In this document: piece after piece, positions 32,873 to 42,224 of the stretch
How the letters are laid out: each line of letters opens with the position of its first letter
How positions within the stretch are numbered: the first letter of the stretch is position 1
Assembly (NCBI GenBank): GCA_947259225.1
Contig: CAMYLK010000002.1
Location: 186,001-250,000, forward strand
Source: an uncultured Desulfobulbaceae bacterium
Lineage (GTDB): Bacteria > Desulfobacterota > Desulfobulbia > Desulfobulbales > Desulfobulbaceae
Length of the DNA: 64,000 nucleotides
Reading direction: 5' to 3'
Notes under the pieces: generated by a model
What the model was told of the DNA's origin: nothing
The model's input: only the letters and a program-made list of their open reading frames with translations
Databases searched by the model: none
Position numbers and translations under genes: made by a program

Positions 32873-33805
32873 ATGTACAAAAGTTTACGAATATCGGCAT
32901 TGCTTGCCCTGTTTTTGTTCATAGTGTCGTGCGCAAAATCAGGCGCTGAGAATGAGAAATCAACGCTTCATAATATAGTTGTTGATGGGGTTGAGAGGAG
33001 TTACAGGTTGTATGTACCACCAGGTGTAAATTCTCTCCAGAATGTGTCTTTGATGCTTGTATTGCATGGCGGATTAGGCAATGCCAGCTCTATTGAAAAA
33101 ACTACAGGAATGAATGAAATTGCAGATTCATCCCAGTTTATTGTGGCATATCCAAATGGTATGGGAGGCCGATTTGGGAGAATGAAAAAAAGAAGGACCT
33201 GGAATGCCGGCCATTGTTGTGGGCCGGCACAGAAGCGTAACAGTAGCGACGTCTTGTTTATTCAAAAGGTCATAGATGATATTCAATTAAAATTTTCAAT
33301 TGATTCCCGACGGATTTATGTCACCGGAATGTCTAACGGTGCGATGATGGCTTATCGTCTGGCATGTGAAATTCCTGACAGGATAGCAGCTATTATACCG
33401 GTCTCAGGGACTATTGAAGTCGGCAACTGTGATGGGGCTAAAGATATACCTGTATTACATATTCACGGTGACCAGGACAAGAACGTGCCATTCGGAGGAG
33501 GTAAGGGATCCCATACGGTTTCAGGAATTATGCACACTTCGGTGAATGATACTATGAATCTCATTACTCGGCCGCGTCAATGTACAGCTCCCGACCAAAA
33601 AAATCTAAACAATAATGTTCAGTTATTATCTTATAATTGTGGAAATGGTGCATCGGTTGAATTAATGATAATAAAGGGTGGAGGTCATGTGTGGCCCGGT
33701 GGTCAAAGTCGCGGAAAAAGGGGTTCAGGAAATAAGTCTGTGACCGCAAGCCAGGTTGCGTGGGATTTTGCAAAAGAGCATTCAAAGGCTCTCCCGGCGA
33801 AATGA
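32873..33805 (+). CDS. LpqC/PHB-depolymerase-type esterase lipoprotein
   Basis: 310 aa. The signal peptide ends in a lipobox-like FIVSC (Cys20), so it is a probable lipoprotein. The catalytic set is that of the feruloyl esterase/poly(3-hydroxybutyrate) depolymerase family: LVLHGGLGNASS oxyanion segment, GMSNGAMM nucleophile elbow, HGDQDKNVPF acid segment, and GGGHVWPGG histidine segment. AYPNGMGG and TWNAGHCCG are also characteristic. It hydrolyses an ester outside the cytoplasm; the natural substrate is unknown. It lies 76 bases after the synthase cluster and 40 before the NodT-type gene. Codon use is more A+T-rich than in the synthases, so it may be a separate unit. Confidence 0.85.
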   Translation: MYKSLRISALLALFLFIVSCAKSGAENEKSTLHNIVVDGVERSYRLYVPPGVNSLQNVSLMLVLHGGLGNASSIEKTTGMNEIADSSQFIVAYPNGMGGRFGRMKKRRTWNAGHCCGPAQKRNSSDVLFIQKVIDDIQLKFSIDSRRIYVTGMSNGAMMAYRLACEIPDRIAAIIPVSGTIEVGNCDGAKDIPVLHIHGDQDKNVPFGGGKGSHTVSGIMHTSVNDTMNLITRPRQCTAPDQKNLNNNVQLLSYNCGNGASVELMIIKGGGHVWPGGQSRGKRGSGNKSVTASQVAWDFAKEHSKALPAK

Positions 33806-33845
33806 TGACCAAATAAATCTTTAACGATACCATAAGGAGTCATAT

Positions 33846-35450
33846 TTGACAGTTAAATATACTACTAAGGACAGAGGTCGAAAATACAAATTGGGCAGGT
33901 ATTTATTCTTTTGTGTGCTGGCAAGTTTGATTTCAGGTTGCACTATAACGCAAGACTATGAGCGACCACAGGTGGATATCCCCCATAAATGGCGTATGGA
34001 CTATCCGGTAGCAGCGGAACTCGCTAATATTTCATGGTGGCAGCAGTTTGAGGACCCGGTACTTAACGAACTTATTACAATCGCCCTCAACGAGAACAAG
34101 GATTTACGTATCGCTGCTGCTCGTGTTGAAGAATTCGCAGGAAGTTTACAGACCACTCGATCAGGATTTTTCCCGCAAGTCCAATATGGTGGTTCTGCAA
34201 GCCGTGACAACCCAAGTCTTGAGCGGACAATACCATCCCTTGCTCAGGGGGGGGAAAGACCTACATCGACTTTTCTCACCGCTTTTAATGTTGGATGGGA
34301 GTTAGATATCTGGGGGCGGTTGCAAAGAGCAAATGAGGCTGCTCGCGCTGACCTGTTGTCTGCAGAGGAAGGGCGTCAAGCTGTCATTTTGACGATTGTA
34401 TCCGCAGTGGCTGTTAGCTATGTTGAATTGTTAAGCCTGGATAATCAATTAAATATATCCAGACAAACGTTGGCTACCCGCGAGAAGTGGTTACGTATGT
34501 TTGAAAAAAAGAACACAGGAGGGCAGGTTTCCAACCTGGAATTAGCTCAAGCACGATCGGAATATGAACAAATAGCCAGTTATATTCCAACGATAGAACG
34601 GTTAGTTGCCTTAAGAGAAAATTCGTTATCTGTGCTCCTTGGAAGAAATCCAGGGGAAATTATGCGAGGTAAGACCTTGGAAATGCTAAACAGTCCTGAG
34701 GTTCCCCAAGGCCTCCCTTCGGACCTTCTTATACGAAGACCTGACATTAAGCAAAGAGAACAGGACCTGATTGCAGCTAACGCACGAATAGGAGTTGCCC
34801 GGACTCAGTATTTCCCCTCTATCTCTCTCACAGGTCTTTGGGGATTTGCGAGTAGTTCGCTTTCAAACCTGTTTGTAAGTTCTGCTAATCTCTGGCAATT
34901 TGGTGGAGACATTGTAGGCCCTATCTTTACCGGTGGTCGTATTGAAGGTGAAATAATTCAAGCCGAAGCTATACAGAAACAGTTGCTCAACGTATATCTC
35001 CTAACTATCCAAACAGCATTTAGAGAGGTCGAAGATGCTTTAATATCCATACAGAAATTTCGGGAATTGCAAAAGATCCAGGTCCGCCATCTCAGCGCTT
35101 TAAAGGATTACGTTAATTTTGCTCGTAATCGATATGATACAGGATTTTCCAGCTATCTGGAAGTCATGGACGCCGAAAGAGATTTGTATCTTGCTCAAAT
35201 TAAATATGTTCAGACTGAACAGGATATATTTACCGCTATCGTGGCCAGTTACAAAGCTATGGGCGGTGGCTGGGTAACTGAACAGGACCACCAACCAGAC
35301 CAGCCCGGCAAGGCAAGTTTGCATGATGCAGGCTTCGATGAAGAGTGTACAATTCGCTTGGCCCGGAGACTTGCTGCCCGATTCGGACAAGAAATAGTAA
35401 TTGATCCTGCCAACCCACAAGCTGAAGAGCTTTATTCTCTAAAATATTAA
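33846..35450 (+). CDS. NodT/OprM-type outer-membrane efflux lipoprotein
   Basis: 534 aa, read from TTG 33846, which has AAGGAG at 33834-33839. Lipobox LISGC follows a hydrophobic signal. Two OEP repeats are visible, with typical segments YERPQVDIPHKW, WWQQFEDPVLNELI, NVGWELDIWGRL, LLIRRPDIKQREQDLIAANA and FTGGRIEGEI. Such trimers form the outer-membrane channel of RND, ABC or MFS efflux systems. No RND pump or classic adaptor adjoins it, but the HlyD fusion at 28050 could be its partner. After the usual end there are about 55 extra residues (from EQDHQPDQPG to the C-terminus) not normal for the family. Confidence 0.87.
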   Translation: MTVKYTTKDRGRKYKLGRYLFFCVLASLISGCTITQDYERPQVDIPHKWRMDYPVAAELANISWWQQFEDPVLNELITIALNENKDLRIAAARVEEFAGSLQTTRSGFFPQVQYGGSASRDNPSLERTIPSLAQGGERPTSTFLTAFNVGWELDIWGRLQRANEAARADLLSAEEGRQAVILTIVSAVAVSYVELLSLDNQLNISRQTLATREKWLRMFEKKNTGGQVSNLELAQARSEYEQIASYIPTIERLVALRENSLSVLLGRNPGEIMRGKTLEMLNSPEVPQGLPSDLLIRRPDIKQREQDLIAANARIGVARTQYFPSISLTGLWGFASSSLSNLFVSSANLWQFGGDIVGPIFTGGRIEGEIIQAEAIQKQLLNVYLLTIQTAFREVEDALISIQKFRELQKIQVRHLSALKDYVNFARNRYDTGFSSYLEVMDAERDLYLAQIKYVQTEQDIFTAIVASYKAMGGGWVTEQDHQPDQPGKASLHDAGFDEECTIRLARRLAARFGQEIVIDPANPQAEELYSLKY

Positions 35451-35689
35451 TACAGAATACTTATATTAATAAGCACATTGAGTGGATGGTAGTTACTTTC
35501 GATTCTAGTACCTTAGTACAATGTGCTGGTTAAACACTCTGTGTTAGTATATTTTAATAAGGTAAAATCCCCTGACAGAAAGTGTTTACTGATAATTGAA
35601 TTGACTGCCAGGTAAGTTGTGCCTAATTTAATAATGTATAAGATAGATTGATTCTTTTTAAGGAATAAGTTTCCAGGGGGAATGCCACC

Positions 35690-36892
35690 ATGAATCCAAC
35701 AAGCAAATCAAGCCGTTATTCAATTCTGATTGTAATATTATTTGTCATTATCCTTAGTCCTTGGCCAGCAGATTCTTTTGCAGCTGAGGAAATCCAGGTA
35801 ACTGCAGATAATATAATAGATTACGAATTTGATTATGCAAATCCAAGATTTGTGTGGACTGATTTTACTGATGGCGGAAAACTTTGGCTTGGATACGTGG
35901 ATCCTCTGACAGGTGATTTTCTCCCACCAGACGGTAAAGCAGAACTCCTGGATACGGATACAATTTATCAGGGCAATGGCCCTGAGTGGGTGGCCAGTAA
36001 AGCGGGCCCGACTCTCGTTTATAACAAGAAGCTGCCAAATAAACGTATCGGTTTGGCAAAAGCACAGGAGATTGATGGTACCTGGATCTCAGATTATCTT
36101 GCACGAAGCAAAGGTCTCTTGAATCCTCTTGGCAGCCTGAATGAGGAAGACCGCAATCCGTACATTTTCTATCTCTTGCGATTGGGTAATGAGGAACATG
36201 TGCTCGCCTGGCGTTTTCTTGACTTTGCGAGAACCGAAGAGGAGGTTCCCATGTCCCTTGGAGCGACAGGCGGCCGCTGGGTTCCAGGAAAGCGTGAGCT
36301 TGTTTTTTCTACAACCCTTCCAGATGGGACAAGGCAGGCATTCCTTTATGACTGCAGGACCGGAGTGCTTGAACAGCTGACTTTCGATTCGGGCCGCAAG
36401 CAGACGATTTTTATGTGGCAGGCTCCTGAATTCGATGGAGAATATATTTTCTTTGCGTCAGTGAAAATGACTGACTGGTCCGTAATAAGAGTGTACAGGA
36501 AAATGGACGCCGACCTGGATGGTGTAGAGGAGTGGACTGTCTTTAGAACAATCACTCCGCCGTCACAGGGGATCTACTTTTGGTCGCCAGAGCCCTTTGT
36601 GCATAACGGCAAGTCGTACATATCACTTGTGGCAAGTACTTCTCCCAATCATAAGGCAACCGATGTCCCCTCCCAGGTCTGGCTGGCAGACATCGATCCT
36701 GTAGGCGGGTTTGTTCAAAATTTAACCATGGATCCAAACAGGTTGCGTCTCGATCCGGAAGTTTTTGTAACAGATCAGGGACCTTACATATATTACAATC
36801 GTGAAATCCCTGAGACCGCTACTGATCCGCGGATTAAAGAGGGTATTTACCGGGTCGACAGCGGTCTGGGGCCCGTGATAAGCGCCCCCTGA
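35690..36892 (+). CDS. Exported beta-propeller protein, TolB/WD-like
   Basis: 400 aa with a clear signal peptide (hydrophobic YSILIVILFVIILSPW, processing expected near DSFA-A). The mature part is built of propeller-like strands (ANPRFVWTDFTDGGKLWLGY, FVHNGKSYISLVAS, GPYIYYNREI). I recognise no catalytic motif, and the exact family is unclear. The ribosome site AGGGGGA lies before ATG 35690. A 239-base A+T-rich gap separates it from the NodT gene, and the next gene is another exported propeller, so the two may act together at the cell surface. Confidence 0.7.
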   Translation: MNPTSKSSRYSILIVILFVIILSPWPADSFAAEEIQVTADNIIDYEFDYANPRFVWTDFTDGGKLWLGYVDPLTGDFLPPDGKAELLDTDTIYQGNGPEWVASKAGPTLVYNKKLPNKRIGLAKAQEIDGTWISDYLARSKGLLNPLGSLNEEDRNPYIFYLLRLGNEEHVLAWRFLDFARTEEEVPMSLGATGGRWVPGKRELVFSTTLPDGTRQAFLYDCRTGVLEQLTFDSGRKQTIFMWQAPEFDGEYIFFASVKMTDWSVIRVYRKMDADLDGVEEWTVFRTITPPSQGIYFWSPEPFVHNGKSYISLVASTSPNHKATDVPSQVWLADIDPVGGFVQNLTMDPNRLRLDPEVFVTDQGPYIYYNREIPETATDPRIKEGIYRVDSGLGPVISAP

Positions 36893-37057
36893 TTTCAAAA
36901 CTTGGAACATTCCGTAAAATAATTTTTTCAGAAGAAACTCTATGAGCGGCAGATGCTGACAATGGTCGGTCATTGCTGAGATAGGAAGATAGCAAACAAA
37001 AGCAATTTTATTGTTTTACAGAAAGTCATTCTATATGATTATTTAGGAGGGAATAGG

Positions 37058-38311
37058 GTGAAGTGTTTGTGTATTTATGACAGCAGATTTGTGAAGGGTT
37101 TCAGTTTTTGCCTTTCAATTATCATGGCCATTTTACTGTTTTTTTCAGGTACATCGGCATGGGCCATAGACTTTTTTGCCGTTCGTGATCATAATACCGG
37201 CATCTTCTCCAATTCCCAGCGTGTCATTTCTTATAGGCATATGCGGCATCTCTGGAATACCTCTGACGGTGTCATGGCGGTAGCATTACAAAAGAAAGGC
37301 TACGATGGAGAGAACCTTGTTCTTTATAAATCACTTGACCAGGGGGTGAACTGGACCCTTGATACTCTTATCGATGATGATGGTTATTTAATCAGTGATG
37401 GAATTATTGACTCTGAAAACAACCTGCTCTTTGTCACATCTATTCCTTCAGATAAAACGACAAGGAACATAGAGTTCATTAAACTGGTCTACGATTCCAC
37501 TTTTCAGGAATGGGAAATAGATCCTGCGACCCCGGTTACGGTTTTTAGATCCAACCGGAGATATAAGGCTTCCCGCGCCAGCATTGCAGTGGATTCAAAT
37601 GGAGTAATCTGGTGTGCTTACCGCATTAATTATGCTATTGACGAAATATTTCAGATAATAGTCATGTACAGTGTCGACGGTGGCATGACATGGGTGGATA
37701 GCGGAAATGAATTCGGTACGCCAAACGGCTTGCCTGAAAAGTCTGCAAAAGTCATTGCTGTGGATAATGGAATTGCAATGATTTACCAGGACCAGATGGA
37801 AACCCCAGTCGTGGAGCGCTATAAGGAATGGGCTTACCGGGAGGATAATCAGCCTTTGCAAGACAGCTGGATCACAGGTTCAATCGCCAAAATGAACGCC
37901 CTTGACCGTGATCCTTATGGGACCCACTGGAGTGTTGCCGCTGATGATCTTGGTAACCTGCACCTTGCATATGAGGACAGTGGAATAAATTATACAAAAT
38001 TCGATTTACATAGTATGACTTGGACAACCCCTGAGGTTGTAGCTGCCTTTGGGTCCTATTCGAGTATCTCGGTCGGGGCCAATCAAGACCTTTTTCTCTT
38101 TTCAAAATACTTTCGTAACAGGATGGCCGTCAGACAATTTTCCTATGCCGATCAACAATGGGGCAGATGGATCACTTTATCTTCCAAAAGCTACCTCGGT
38201 CTTTTAAGAATGTCGAGTCCGGAAAGATTTGACGGTTTACTGCCTCTGTTGTTCCAGGTAAATAACGCTGAACCCTATGAGTTGATCTATAACCTGATTG
38301 ATACCCGATAA
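37058..38311 (+). CDS. Exported sialidase-fold (BNR/Asp-box) protein
   Basis: 417 aa from GTG 37058 with a strong TAGGAGG site (37044-37050). The signal peptide (SIIMAILLFFSGTSAWA) is followed by a six-bladed-type propeller with at least two Asp-box motifs, SLDQGVNWT and SVDGGMTW, as in sialidases and related exo-glycosidase folds. The catalytic Tyr/Glu and Arg triad of true sialidases cannot be assigned from the sequence alone. It may simply be a structural propeller. It follows another exported propeller gene by 165 bases. Confidence 0.7.
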   Translation: MKCLCIYDSRFVKGFSFCLSIIMAILLFFSGTSAWAIDFFAVRDHNTGIFSNSQRVISYRHMRHLWNTSDGVMAVALQKKGYDGENLVLYKSLDQGVNWTLDTLIDDDGYLISDGIIDSENNLLFVTSIPSDKTTRNIEFIKLVYDSTFQEWEIDPATPVTVFRSNRRYKASRASIAVDSNGVIWCAYRINYAIDEIFQIIVMYSVDGGMTWVDSGNEFGTPNGLPEKSAKVIAVDNGIAMIYQDQMETPVVERYKEWAYREDNQPLQDSWITGSIAKMNALDRDPYGTHWSVAADDLGNLHLAYEDSGINYTKFDLHSMTWTTPEVVAAFGSYSSISVGANQDLFLFSKYFRNRMAVRQFSYADQQWGRWITLSSKSYLGLLRMSSPERFDGLLPLLFQVNNAEPYELIYNLIDTR

Positions 38312-38781
38312 AACGGGCCTCTGAACACAGCTTGACAGATATCTTCACGAGATCTGCCTTAACGCGCTGTACGCAGCATACCATTTTGCTAACCTCCTGC
38401 CTCTGTTTTCAGGTTACTGCGATGGAAATACTAATGATTTTGTAGGACACTAAAGTCGTTTTCATCAACTAACGGTTCATCTTCTCCCGTTTTTTCTGGA
38501 AATTTCAGGCACTTGTCTTAAGGATAGTGCTTTTATCACTGCATGTCTCCCACCTCAGCCTTTATAGCAGAATCAATTAATTATTTGATTTTGTTTAAAT
38601 AAAATTATGCATCGGAAGATGATGTGTTGATAGAAATTGTAAATACTGAGTGACAGATAAATTGAAAATTCCAATTTGACATATAATGTCAATCAGGTAG
38701 ATTGATTTTTTCAAATATTACCTCTTTAAAGCGAAAAAAAGTAGATTTTGAACGATGAGTTAATGTATCTGGAATTATCAG
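38312..38781. other. Intergenic region, A+T-rich, with one operator-like palindrome
   Basis: 470 bases with no coding signal. The distal half is very A+T-rich and presumably contains the promoter of the PAS gene. The one notable element is the palindrome at 38676-38692. I see no clear terminator for the upstream gene. Confidence 0.5.
38676..38692. promoter_or_regulatory. Perfect palindrome TTGACAT-ATA-ATGTCAA
   Basis: Seven-base arms around a 3-base centre, 90 bases before the PAS gene. The centre also reads TATAAT, so it could overlap a promoter core. Symmetry of this sort suits a dimeric repressor, but no regulator can be named. Confidence 0.4.
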
Positions 38782-39603
38782 GTGAAAATATTCAATTATA
38801 AGATAATGTTTATGGTCATAATCATGGGGCTGATGTTAGGCCTTATGGATTCGGCCTTTGATTTTAAATACGTTGACCAGGGAGATGAATCTTACCTAAC
38901 CTATCTGATGACCGACTGGCCGGTATATGAAATCTTCTGGCGTGGTTCTTTTCTAGTCATTGCAATTCTTTTCGGTTTTATTTTTTCGTTCCAATACAAT
39001 AAAAGAAAGGACTCAGAGACACTTTTCAAGGAATTGTTTGATAATGTTATTCCTGTTTGCATAACTACAAATAATCATGAAGTCATAATGGCAAACAGTA
39101 GTTATAGCGATATTTTTGGTCCTCATTTACAACCCGGTGAAAAAATAAAATGTTATGAATCAAGACCAGGGCCGCGATGCAGGACCAAGGACTGCCCTCT
39201 TCAAATAATCTCCGAAGGTGGACAGGATGTATATGTTTGCGAGTCGATCAAAGTATATGAAGACAATCAGAATAAAACGTTTATTGTTACTGCCACACCG
39301 CATCGTGATGCACAGGGCAATCAAATAGGTATCCTGGAATGTTTTCAGGATATAACCGAGCGAAGGAAACTCGAAAAAGAAAAAGAATCTCTTATTGAGC
39401 AACTCAAAGAGACGGTTGAGAAAGTAAAAACATTAAGCGGTTTTTTACCTATTTGCGCAAACTGCAAAAAAATAAGGGATGACAAGGGGTACTGGAAACA
39501 GGTTGAAGCCTATATAAGCGAACACTCAGAGGCGGAATTCAGTCATAGTATATGTCCTGATTGTAACGCAAAGTATTATGATCAGTTAAAAAAACATTTC
39601 TAA
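38782..39603 (+). CDS. Membrane PAS-domain protein with C-terminal cysteine cluster
   Basis: 273 aa. Two hydrophobic segments (about 9-25 and 52-70) flank a short periplasmic loop. A PAS domain follows (about 80-200; FDNVIPVCITTNNHEVIMAN, ending GILECFQDITERRKLEKEKE). It has a Cys-rich insert, CYESRPGPRCRTKDCPL, seen in many deltaproteobacterial PAS proteins. A coiled linker leads to the tail LSGFLPICANCKKIRDDKGY...ICPDCNAKYY, a probable zinc- or metal-binding module that commonly ends sensor proteins of this group. No kinase or cyclase output domain is present, so it may signal through a partner. Start GTG 38782 is uncertain; ATG 38806 is the alternative. Confidence 0.7.
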   Translation: MKIFNYKIMFMVIIMGLMLGLMDSAFDFKYVDQGDESYLTYLMTDWPVYEIFWRGSFLVIAILFGFIFSFQYNKRKDSETLFKELFDNVIPVCITTNNHEVIMANSSYSDIFGPHLQPGEKIKCYESRPGPRCRTKDCPLQIISEGGQDVYVCESIKVYEDNQNKTFIVTATPHRDAQGNQIGILECFQDITERRKLEKEKESLIEQLKETVEKVKTLSGFLPICANCKKIRDDKGYWKQVEAYISEHSEAEFSHSICPDCNAKYYDQLKKHF

Positions 39604-39810
39604 CTGATCCCTTTTATTTTATCCAAGCTCTGCAAATAATATTATTTTCTCCCTTCCCGTTCCATATTTCCAAAAAATATTTCCAGCAGCTTAAATCTTT
39701 CTTGTTACATCATTTGTCTGTAATATTTGTTATCGGATGCACAGAGAGAATAAATCTCTTGAAGAATGGAATATTGTGTGTCTCATATGATAAAATAAAA
39801 GTTTGGTGGA

Positions 39811-40761
39811 GTGAAAAGTACAGGTACGAAGACTGAGGCCGTCGGGAAGGTTTTGCGGGGCAACATTTGTTTAATTCTTGCTTCGCTGGCCTGGGGATCC
39901 ACTTTTGTTGTCCAGCGGACAGCAATGGATCACCTGGGTCCTTTCACGTATAGCGGACTCAGGTTTTTATTAGGATCATTATTCCTCCTTCCTTTAGCCT
40001 TGCATTGTTTCAGAAGGAAGACATTCTCCCAAATAAAACCGCAAGCAGTAAAAATTCCCCTGATAATCGGAGCAAGCTGTTTAACAGGGTTACTCGTGTG
40101 CCTGGGAATCAACCTGCAGCAGATCGGTCTCATCTATACCACAGCAGGGAAAGCAGGCTTTATTACCGGCCTTTATGTTGTTATAGTGCCCATCCTGGGA
40201 GTATTTTTCGGGTACCGTGCAAATCTTGGTGTGTGGGTTGGAGCTCCTCTTGCTCTGGCAGGCCTGTATCTGCTGAGTATGACTGGGGCCATGACCCTTT
40301 CTCCGGGAGACGCCTGGATTCTTGCCGGTGCTTTTGTATGGGCTCTCCAGGTCTTGACCATCGGATGGCTATCTCCAAAGACTGACACTGTTATACTGGC
40401 ATTCGGTCAGTCATTTGTTTGTGGTATACTGAGTCTACTTGTAGCTGTATACGCTGAGGAAATGCATATGACAGCTATTTCGGCAGCATGGTTTGAAATC
40501 CTGTATGGTGGGATTATTTCTGTGGGGCTGGGGTTTACCCTGCAGGTGTCGGGACAGAAATATTCGCCTGCTTCACATGCAGCTATTATTATGCAGCTTG
40601 AGGCGGTATTTGCGGCTTTTTCCGGCTGGTTTTTTCTGGGTGAAGTGATGAGCAACAGAGCTCTTGCAGGAGCGGGGTTAATGCTGGTTGCAATGCTGGT
40701 AGCCCAGCTTTTACCCTCGTGGAGAACCCTGAAGGCAACTCAAATATTACTGCCAAAATAA
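39811..40761 (+). CDS. EamA/DMT-family transporter
   Basis: 316 aa with about ten membrane helices arranged as two EamA repeats. Signature segments are ASLAWGSTFVVQRTAMDHLG at the start, FTYSGLRFLLGSLFLLPLAL, and in the second half VSGQKYSPASHAAIIMQLE and LEAVFAAFSGWFFLGE. Members export or import small metabolites such as amino acids and nucleosides. The substrate cannot be predicted. It starts at GTG 39811, immediately after a GGTGGA-type site. The gap to the sir2 gene is 46 bases, so they may be co-transcribed. Confidence 0.85.
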   Translation: MKSTGTKTEAVGKVLRGNICLILASLAWGSTFVVQRTAMDHLGPFTYSGLRFLLGSLFLLPLALHCFRRKTFSQIKPQAVKIPLIIGASCLTGLLVCLGINLQQIGLIYTTAGKAGFITGLYVVIVPILGVFFGYRANLGVWVGAPLALAGLYLLSMTGAMTLSPGDAWILAGAFVWALQVLTIGWLSPKTDTVILAFGQSFVCGILSLLVAVYAEEMHMTAISAAWFEILYGGIISVGLGFTLQVSGQKYSPASHAAIIMQLEAVFAAFSGWFFLGEVMSNRALAGAGLMLVAMLVAQLLPSWRTLKATQILLPK

Positions 40762-40807
40762 CCTCATGGAAATAACAGAGGGAAATTTTTTCCGTAAATG
40801 AAAAGTT

Positions 40808-41593
40808 ATGAAAATTGTAGTGCCGGAAAATAATGAAACAAACATGAATGAATGTTTGAGAAAGTTCCGGGAGGCCAGATTTCCTCTAGCCCTGACGGGA
40901 GCAGGAATCTCCGTAGAAAGCGGTATCCCTGATTTCAGGAGCCCCGGAGGGCTGTGGACGAAATTTGCGCCAGATGAATATGCTACCCTTGACGTTTTTT
41001 TACGTAATCCGGCAAAAGCCTGGCAGCTCTACAAGGCTCTTGGAAAGACCCTGGAGGGTAAAAAGCCTAATGCAGCACATATTGCACTCGCCCAACTGGA
41101 GAAAGCTGGTCTGATCCATGGTGTGATAACGCAGAATGTGGATATGCTGCACCAGCAGGCCGGAAGTAAGAATGTCCTTGAAATCCACGGTGATCGCCAG
41201 CATCTGCAATGCCTTGAGTGCGGTAAACTTGAAAAGGTCTGCGTTGAGCATTATCAGCGTCCGGAACCGCCTGTTTGCAGCGAGTGCGGCTTTATACTGA
41301 AACCAAATGTCGTCCTTTTCGGCGAAGCTGTACGCAGGCTGGATGAAATACATCTCCTGCTGCAGCACTGCGATCTTCTTCTTGTTATCGGGACTTCAGC
41401 TCAGGTTTATCCGGCTGCCGGTCTTCCAGATATGGTCAAACGGAACAACGGTTTAATTTACGAATTCAATACAGATGAAACGAACCTTACTCGAGGTCAA
41501 TCCTGCAACAATCTGCAGAGTGATTTTTTCTTTCAGGGAAGGGCTGCTGCTACCCTGCCATTATTTTCAGGAAGGGTGGGTAAAAAATTATAA
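40808..41593 (+). CDS. cobB: Sir2-family NAD-dependent protein deacylase
   Basis: 261 aa. The NAD-binding segments GAGISVESGIPDFRSPGGLW and TQNVDMLHQQAG, and the catalytic His in EIHGDRQHLQC, are all present. The zinc site is formed by CLEC and CSEC, with VVLFGEAVRRLDE after it. The late NAD segments VIGTSAQVYPAAGLP and EFNTDET complete the fold. It removes acyl groups from lysines, typically acetyl-CoA synthetase and others, in the cytoplasm. No acetyl-CoA synthetase is nearby. ATG 40808 is used; an ATG at 40844 is also in frame. Confidence 0.92.
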   Translation: MKIVVPENNETNMNECLRKFREARFPLALTGAGISVESGIPDFRSPGGLWTKFAPDEYATLDVFLRNPAKAWQLYKALGKTLEGKKPNAAHIALAQLEKAGLIHGVITQNVDMLHQQAGSKNVLEIHGDRQHLQCLECGKLEKVCVEHYQRPEPPVCSECGFILKPNVVLFGEAVRRLDEIHLLLQHCDLLLVIGTSAQVYPAAGLPDMVKRNNGLIYEFNTDETNLTRGQSCNNLQSDFFFQGRAAATLPLFSGRVGKKL

Positions 41594-41755
41594 ATTAAAA
41601 TATACAATTAGGAGGGCATGTATATTAATTTCATGCAGTTGTAATGTGACTTCGAAAGATAATGTGAATTGAACGATGCTATATTTATATTGCAATAAAT
41701 AGGTATTTCTAATAAGGACACTCTTGTTACGTATGTAGGAAGTGGGTGAAAATGC

Positions 41756-42136
41756 ATGTATGAACGAAGAGTATTCAAAAGGATTAGCCCGGGAAACGGT
41801 TGTATTGTTGCACACGCTGAACGGGTCGGCAGCATTAAGGACATCAGCAAGGGCGGATTGTTCTGCACTTGTTTTCAGGAGAGTCCCTGCGGGAAAACAA
41901 AAAATAAATCAATCGATATTCTCTGCTGCAACGGTTGCCTTGTTATTAAGGGCGTGAAGGTCAGAGTTGTCAGTTCCGAACAAATATCAGGAAAATTTCT
42001 CAAAAATTTCGAGATGAAGAAATGCCGCATGCAGTTTGACGACCTGCACGAAAATCAATCAGCCTATATTGAAGGTCTCATTGCCGAACACATTGATGAA
42101 CAGAGCGGGCATACGGTTCTTCCCTCAATAAAATAA
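41756..42136 (+). CDS. PilZ-domain protein
   Basis: 126 aa. The start MYERRVFKRIS and the downstream segment IKDISKGGLFC match the two halves of the c-di-GMP-binding PilZ motif (RRxxxR and D/NxSxxG). The middle contains several cysteines (CTCFQESPCG, ILCCNGCLV), unusual for PilZ and possibly redox- or metal-linked. A purine-rich AGGAAG is 13 bases before the ATG. It stands alone between sir2 and the convergent dgkA gene. Compare the PilZ protein at 6144-6533. Confidence 0.7.
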   Translation: MYERRVFKRISPGNGCIVAHAERVGSIKDISKGGLFCTCFQESPCGKTKNKSIDILCCNGCLVIKGVKVRVVSSEQISGKFLKNFEMKKCRMQFDDLHENQSAYIEGLIAEHIDEQSGHTVLPSIK

Positions 42137-42224
42137 GAAAGTTGCCCCTCTTTTTTTCTGTTTGATTTTCATCAACTCGGTATTACGAATATCCGGTTCC
42201 CCATATGTCTCTGGGTTCAATTCA

